This document shows positions 60,313-64,000 of a DNA stretch of 64,000 nucleotides, piece by piece. The stretch comes from CAZAMB01 sp964501365 (lineage in GTDB: Bacteria; Planctomycetota; Phycisphaerae; UBA1845), in NCBI GenBank assembly GCA_964501365.1, contig CAZCST010000039.1, forward strand, positions 310,001 to 374,000. Direction: 5' to 3'. Both the position numbers and the translations under genes were made by a program. The notes below the pieces were generated by a model. That model had not been told where the DNA came from. It worked only from the letters and a program-made list of their open reading frames with translations, and searched no databases. Each line of letters starts with the position of its first letter. Positions within the stretch are counted from its first letter, which is position 1.

Positions 60313-60924
60313 ATGGCACACGAACTTCCCCCCCTTCCGTATCCCAATAACGCCTTGGAACCGCATTTGGATGCGAAGACGATGGAAATCCATCACGACA
60401 AACATCATGCGACGTATGTCGCCAAGCTGAACGAAGCGCTGGATAAACACCCGGAATTGAAATCAAAGTCTGTCGAAGAACTATTGACCGGCATCAACTC
60501 CATTCCCGATGACATTCGTAACGCAGTTCGCAACCACGGCGGCGGCCATCTGAACCACTCGATCTTCTGGAATAATCTGAGTCCCAAGGGCGGTGGGCAG
60601 CCGAGCGGCCCGCTCGCGGATGCCATCAAATCAGCATTTGGCAGCTTTGAGGATTTCAAGAAGAAGTTTTCCGATGCGGCCGCGGGTCGATTTGGCAGCG
60701 GCTGGGCCTGGCTTTGCGCCGACAAATCCGGCAAGCTGGCCATCAAGGATTTTCCCAATCAGGATAGTCCACTCATGGAAGGTTTGCGTCCGATATTGGG
60801 ATTGGACGTGTGGGAACACGCCTATTACCTGAAATTTCAGAATCGCCGGCCTGAATACATTACTGCTTTCTGGAATGTGGTGAACTGGCCGGATGTGGCC
60901 CAGCGGCTTGGATCGAGTCGTTGA
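60313..60924 (+). CDS. sod: Fe/Mn superoxide dismutase
   Basis: A 203-residue SOD: HELPPLPYPNNALEPHLDAK, the metal His in MEIHHDKHHATYV, NHGGGHLNHSIFW with the second His, GSGWAWL, and DVWEHAYYLKFQNRRPEYI with Asp and His ligands. It converts superoxide to O2 and H2O2. The start ATG at 60313 follows AGGAGA; the longer frame from 59962 is a read-through of no merit. Fe or Mn choice cannot be read with certainty. Confidence 0.95.
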   Translation: MAHELPPLPYPNNALEPHLDAKTMEIHHDKHHATYVAKLNEALDKHPELKSKSVEELLTGINSIPDDIRNAVRNHGGGHLNHSIFWNNLSPKGGGQPSGPLADAIKSAFGSFEDFKKKFSDAAAGRFGSGWAWLCADKSGKLAIKDFPNQDSPLMEGLRPILGLDVWEHAYYLKFQNRRPEYITAFWNVVNWPDVAQRLGSSR

Positions 60925-60929
60925 CGCAT

Positions 60930-60943
60930 CAGGCTCAAGCCTG
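60930..60943. repeat. Short palindrome CAGGCT-CA-AGCCTG after sod
   Basis: A perfect 6-bp stem begins six bases after the sod stop. Without a T-run it is only a weak termination candidate. Confidence 0.3.
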
Positions 60944-61099
60944 CATACCGTCGCCAAACGTTTACGACTCCTTGGGCGACTCCTGGCACGGTCGATTTCC
61001 TATAATGATTTGCGCACTGCGTACCGATGTATCACGGTCCGCGGTGTCGGTTTGCAGGAAACCTGTTCCGCATTTGAATTTGCGAGGCCCGAGCGGCTT

Positions 61100-62923
61100 A
61101 TGTCCCTAACTGGCGAATCGAGCGGTTGCCCTAGAGCTAAGTCATCAACAGGCTTGCGCTGTCACCGCATGATCCTGATGTGCTTCGCGCTCGCGGCGGT
61201 TGGGCCGCTCAGCATGGCCCACGAGACGGATCAGTACACCGTACCCACCGGTCGGCAATTCGCCGACCTGCGTTTCTGGCTTTCCGAATACGTGTATGAC
61301 CGGCTGTCTGCCGCCGTCGAAGTCACCAATGAAAGAATCAAGCGATCCCTGCGGGACGGCCAGCCCACCAGTGCGACGGCGAGGGCACAGTCTCCGGACG
61401 ATCTCGCATGGCAAGTCCTGCTCGAGTTTCCGCCGGTAATCAACTATGTGGAAGTCCTGGATGGACAGCTGCGGGGCCCGAAGGTGCGCTCGCGCTTTCC
61501 CGGTCTGGTTACGAGCTATCTTCCCACGCAGTGCATTTACAATCATCCCCTGTTGTTGCTGGACATCACCAAGCTTCCGCGTCTGGCTCGCGCTTCCACC
61601 ATCATGGTCAACGGATCCTATTTTGGAACAGATAAGTATGTCCACTGCATCCACATGGGATACCTGTACTTTCGCGCATATCGCCAGGCGCTTGCAAGCG
61701 GTCGTTCAGAAGAAGAGGCGATCCGGGTTGCTGTCAACGAGGGGGCCGGCAGCGGAATTATTTCCGAAAACAATCTGTTGGGTTTTCTGCCGACTGGCGT
61801 GATTTCCAATGGCGACAAGGCTGCGGACTATGTGGGGATGAAGTTTTATCAAAATCTCACAGCGCCCGTCATGTTGAAGGGGTCACTACACCCGCCGCTG
61901 CTGGTTCGCGATGGAGAATTCTTCAAATTCAACGACCATGTCTGCCGGGGCAATGACTTTTTCAGCGTATACGTCAGCGATCATTGGAACGAGGCACTCC
62001 TTCCCAACACGTATGGCGCGGGGATCGGACAATGTGTCATGGAGGAAGTTCGCAGCCGATGCGGCGACCTCCTGGCTTTTTATCGCGACGCAAATGGACA
62101 TCCCTATTCCAAAGCCGACTTTCGCCGTATCGCCGAAGGGCTCACGACCTATTACGGCGAAGATTATGGATTCGACGGCAATCTCGATGACATGGTCAGC
62201 ATCATCACGGCGTGTTTCGACGATGAACGCGCGCCGAAATCGGCGCCGATCGCCGGAGCTCAGAGTTTGGAGCGTGACTCGCTGGGGCGCAATTCGCTGT
62301 GGCGGGCGACCCGGGCGGGACAGGCCACGGAAGTGGCATCGCTGGTTCGTGCCGACCGGATCAATCAGGCGGATATCGATGGCGAGACTCCGCTATTTGC
62401 CGCGGTGCGTGGTGGAAGTCCTGAGATCGTACACCAAATTCTCAAGGCGGGCGCGGAGGTGAATATCGCCAATCGCAATGGCGTCACCCCCTTGCACCTG
62501 GCAGCTCAAAACGATTCCTCCGAAATCGTCGAGGCATTGCTGACGCATGGCGCCCATGTGGAAAGCCGCGACGCATTTGGTTGCACGCCGTTGCACGATG
62601 CCGCGAGACGAGGATCGCCTTCGGTCGTTTCCATGCTGTTGAAAGCCGGGGCAAAGGCTGAAACATTTGACAACTTTGGAACCACGCCACTCCATCGCGC
62701 GGCCAGGGCCGGGCGCGTGGACAACCTGCAATTGTTGTTGGCCTCCGGGGCCAGCGCGCAGGCAACCAACCAATTTGGCAACACACCGCTGGATGAAGCC
62801 AAGGCCAGCCACAGCAGGCAAGCCGCGGAAATCCTGAGCCGAGTCCCTGCTCCCTCGCATGAGGCGCAGGCCCGACCTGTGGACCATCGTGTTCCGCTTG
62901 TTGCCGCGCCCAATACACCGTGA
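61100..62923 (+). CDS. Exported ankyrin-repeat protein with a large N-terminal domain
   Basis: A 607-residue protein from ATG 61100; ATG 61169, also before the signal sequence, and a longer frame from 60893 are alternatives. A hydrophobic export signal (MILMCFALAAVGPLSMAH) begins near residue 24. The N-terminal 340 residues (for example TKLPRLARASTIMVNGSYFGTD) match no family I recognise. Near 400-545 are four to five ankyrin repeats (DGETPLFAAVRGGSPEIVHQ; NGVTPLHLAAQNDSSEIVEA; FGCTPLHDAARRGSPSVVSM; FGTTPLHRAARAGRVDNLQL). The next gene begins at its stop, which suggests a coupled pair. Confidence 0.75.
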   Translation: MSLTGESSGCPRAKSSTGLRCHRMILMCFALAAVGPLSMAHETDQYTVPTGRQFADLRFWLSEYVYDRLSAAVEVTNERIKRSLRDGQPTSATARAQSPDDLAWQVLLEFPPVINYVEVLDGQLRGPKVRSRFPGLVTSYLPTQCIYNHPLLLLDITKLPRLARASTIMVNGSYFGTDKYVHCIHMGYLYFRAYRQALASGRSEEEAIRVAVNEGAGSGIISENNLLGFLPTGVISNGDKAADYVGMKFYQNLTAPVMLKGSLHPPLLVRDGEFFKFNDHVCRGNDFFSVYVSDHWNEALLPNTYGAGIGQCVMEEVRSRCGDLLAFYRDANGHPYSKADFRRIAEGLTTYYGEDYGFDGNLDDMVSIITACFDDERAPKSAPIAGAQSLERDSLGRNSLWRATRAGQATEVASLVRADRINQADIDGETPLFAAVRGGSPEIVHQILKAGAEVNIANRNGVTPLHLAAQNDSSEIVEALLTHGAHVESRDAFGCTPLHDAARRGSPSVVSMLLKAGAKAETFDNFGTTPLHRAARAGRVDNLQLLLASGASAQATNQFGNTPLDEAKASHSRQAAEILSRVPAPSHEAQARPVDHRVPLVAAPNTP

Positions 62924-62931
62924 GCGAATCG

Positions 62932-63543
62932 ATGAGAATTCCAATGCGACTTCCCCTGATATTGCCGCTCGCGGCGCCGCTCGTCTTTCTCGGAGCGTGT
63001 CAATCCATTCAACCCATCAATGCCTGGCAGCAAAGACTCACCGATTACACAATGAAAGAAGGGCACGGGGACATCAATATCCTTCGGGAATCGGCGGAAC
63101 TTCGCTCTCCCCAATCCGTTCGCCCCGCCCAGATTCGATTTGATCATGACGATTTGGCCCAGCCGGGCATCGCGCCCTTCGTGGACCATATCGACGTTCA
63201 CGGCGTGATGGTCGGGCAAAGAACCGAGAGCAAACACCCGGTGTTTTACTTTCTGATCGGCGTCGTGGAGCGTCCCTACAGCCGTCGTCCACCGAAAATT
63301 GAGGATGTGCGACTGGTGTCCTGCACCGTCAGAAACGGAGCCCACCAATGGAAAACAAGCCCTCCCAGCCCCGCCGCTCTGCACAAGTATGTCACGTTCC
63401 GCTCCAGTCAAAACGGCGAACTGCCCTTCACCGGGCAGACTTTTCCCAAGATCGATGACGATTTTCGGTTTGACGTGCGTAACGGCGTTGCCCAGGCAAC
63501 GGATGTCCGTTCCGGGGCGACCTGGCAGATGCCCCTGAATTGA
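62932..63543 (+). CDS. Lipoprotein of unknown function coupled to the ankyrin protein
   Basis: A 203-residue lipoprotein. MRLPLILPLAAPLVFLGACQS gives a lipobox LGAC. The rest is beta-rich (IDVHGVMVGQRTESKHPVFYFLIGVVERPY) with no family I know. A GTG at 62920 overlaps the preceding stop (GTGA) and may be the true start. It probably works with the ankyrin protein at the outer envelope, which is inference from the overlap. Confidence 0.65.
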   Translation: MRIPMRLPLILPLAAPLVFLGACQSIQPINAWQQRLTDYTMKEGHGDINILRESAELRSPQSVRPAQIRFDHDDLAQPGIAPFVDHIDVHGVMVGQRTESKHPVFYFLIGVVERPYSRRPPKIEDVRLVSCTVRNGAHQWKTSPPSPAALHKYVTFRSSQNGELPFTGQTFPKIDDDFRFDVRNGVAQATDVRSGATWQMPLN

Positions 63544-63573
63544 AGCCCGCCCGCTTCCGCATATCATCGCTGC

Positions 63574-64000
63574 GTGAGCACCAACCCCATCTGGAACGAT
63601 GACTTGCTTCGCACACCGCATCAGGTTGCCGACAAGGCTTCGCGCGTGCGGAACATGTTTAATGCCATCGCACCGCGATATGAGCGAACCAACACCATTT
63701 GCTCAGTGGGACGGGACGCCCAGTGGAGAAACCGCACGGTCGCGCTTGCGGCCGTTCGCAGCGACGACGACATACTCGACATTGCCTGCGGAACCGGCGA
63801 TTTGACTCGCGCGTTTGTACGGGCGAATCCCCGTTCGGTGACGGGCTGCGATTTTGCCCATGAAATGCTGGTTCGTGCGGCTCAGGCACAATCGGACATG
63901 CACGGATGGGTGGAGGCCGATGCGCTTCGCCTTCCCTTTCCGGATGGTGCGTATTCGCTCATTTCCTGTGCCTTCGGCGTCCGCAATTTCGTCGATCTCG
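63574..64000 (+). CDS. ubiE: Demethylmenaquinone/ubiquinone methyltransferase, cut off by the window edge
   Basis: The GTG at 63574 opens a frame that runs past the right edge; 142 codons are visible. It reads NMFNAIAPRYERTNTICSVGRD, LDIACGTGDLTRAFV (SAM motif I) and later VEADALRLPFPDGAYSLISCAFGVRN, the UbiE/MenG pattern. It methylates the quinone ring in menaquinone or ubiquinone biosynthesis. Shortly upstream is the lipoprotein gene; no link is evident. Confidence 0.85.
   Translation, partial: MSTNPIWNDDLLRTPHQVADKASRVRNMFNAIAPRYERTNTICSVGRDAQWRNRTVALAAVRSDDDILDIACGTGDLTRAFVRANPRSVTGCDFAHEMLVRAAQAQSDMHGWVEADALRLPFPDGAYSLISCAFGVRNFVDL

Noticed and set aside
62506..63621. 371-codon minus-strand frame across the ankyrin and lipoprotein genes
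   Set aside because: Antisense to two supported genes with signal peptides and a coupled start; no own features.

Overview
The window reads as a piece of a bacterial chromosome from the Planctomycetota, probably a Phycisphaerae-like lineage. This is inferred from several traits, with no single diagnostic marker. There is a membrane protein with the paired CxxCGYDL / CPECG zinc ribbon, secreted proteins ending in short dockerin-like tails (DGDVDL, DLGDVSAA), a DUF5989 micro-protein, tandem membrane-anchored type I phosphodiesterases, and FloA beside NfeD proteins. Base composition is moderately GC-rich. Genes lie on both strands in short operons. I see no phage, integrase, transposase, CRISPR array, rRNA or tRNA.

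Layout. 1-2.4 kb: a truncated RCC1-repeat secreted protein, a HicBA toxin-antitoxin pair, a DUF5989 membrane micro-protein and a cluster of short palindromes. 2.4-7 kb: asparagine synthase with a TPR lipoprotein, a lone LigD-type phosphoesterase domain and a vanadium haloperoxidase. 6.9-14.4 kb: an AddA-like helicase/nuclease overlapped by an unusual DinB-PutA fusion, then a 29-residue membrane peptide. 14.5-20.2 kb: an HTTM protein with NAD kinase, a secreted Cys-rich triple-repeat protein with a strong terminator, a lipase-like lipoprotein, and a BsuPI/dockerin-like gene broken by an in-frame TGA. 20.3-26.4 kb: isoprenoid genes (dxs with an in-frame palindromic insertion, polyprenyl diphosphate synthase), an enoyl-CoA hydratase and transketolase. 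26.4-31.4 kb: DUF1579, DUF456, a degenerate receiver domain and a large secreted metalloprotease.

31.5-36.9 kb: an operon of two overlapping phosphodiesterase paralogues, a small RHH-like protein and a DUF106-like membrane protein. 37-42.6 kb: an M28 peptidase, a zinc-ribbon membrane protein, HutI and a GDP-fucose synthase-like enzyme. 42.7-46.8 kb: NfeD, NfeD-short, FloA and a proline-rich membrane protein. 46.9-51.6 kb: an NtrC-type regulator and the feoA-feoB-FeoB-associated iron(II) uptake operon. 51.8-54.3 kb: a coiled-coil protein, then rhodanese, a MauE/DoxX protein and two tandem 27-residue membrane micro-ORFs. 54.5-64 kb: SolA-like oxidase, YbaK deacylase, NrdR, MBL-fold hydrolase, ALDH with an SDR that lacks YxxxK, superoxide dismutase, an ankyrin protein with a partner lipoprotein, and the start of ubiE/menG.

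Most genes are housekeeping. The unusual signal lies in four places: (i) a palindromic element that has become part of the Dxs protein, among at least three other dispersed palindromic repeat families; (ii) the DinB-PutA fusion coupled to addA; (iii) very small membrane ORFs with good ribosome binding sites; (iv) several starts that look leaderless, with a -10 box 7-8 bases before the start codon. I do not see a convincing new defence or mobile system.
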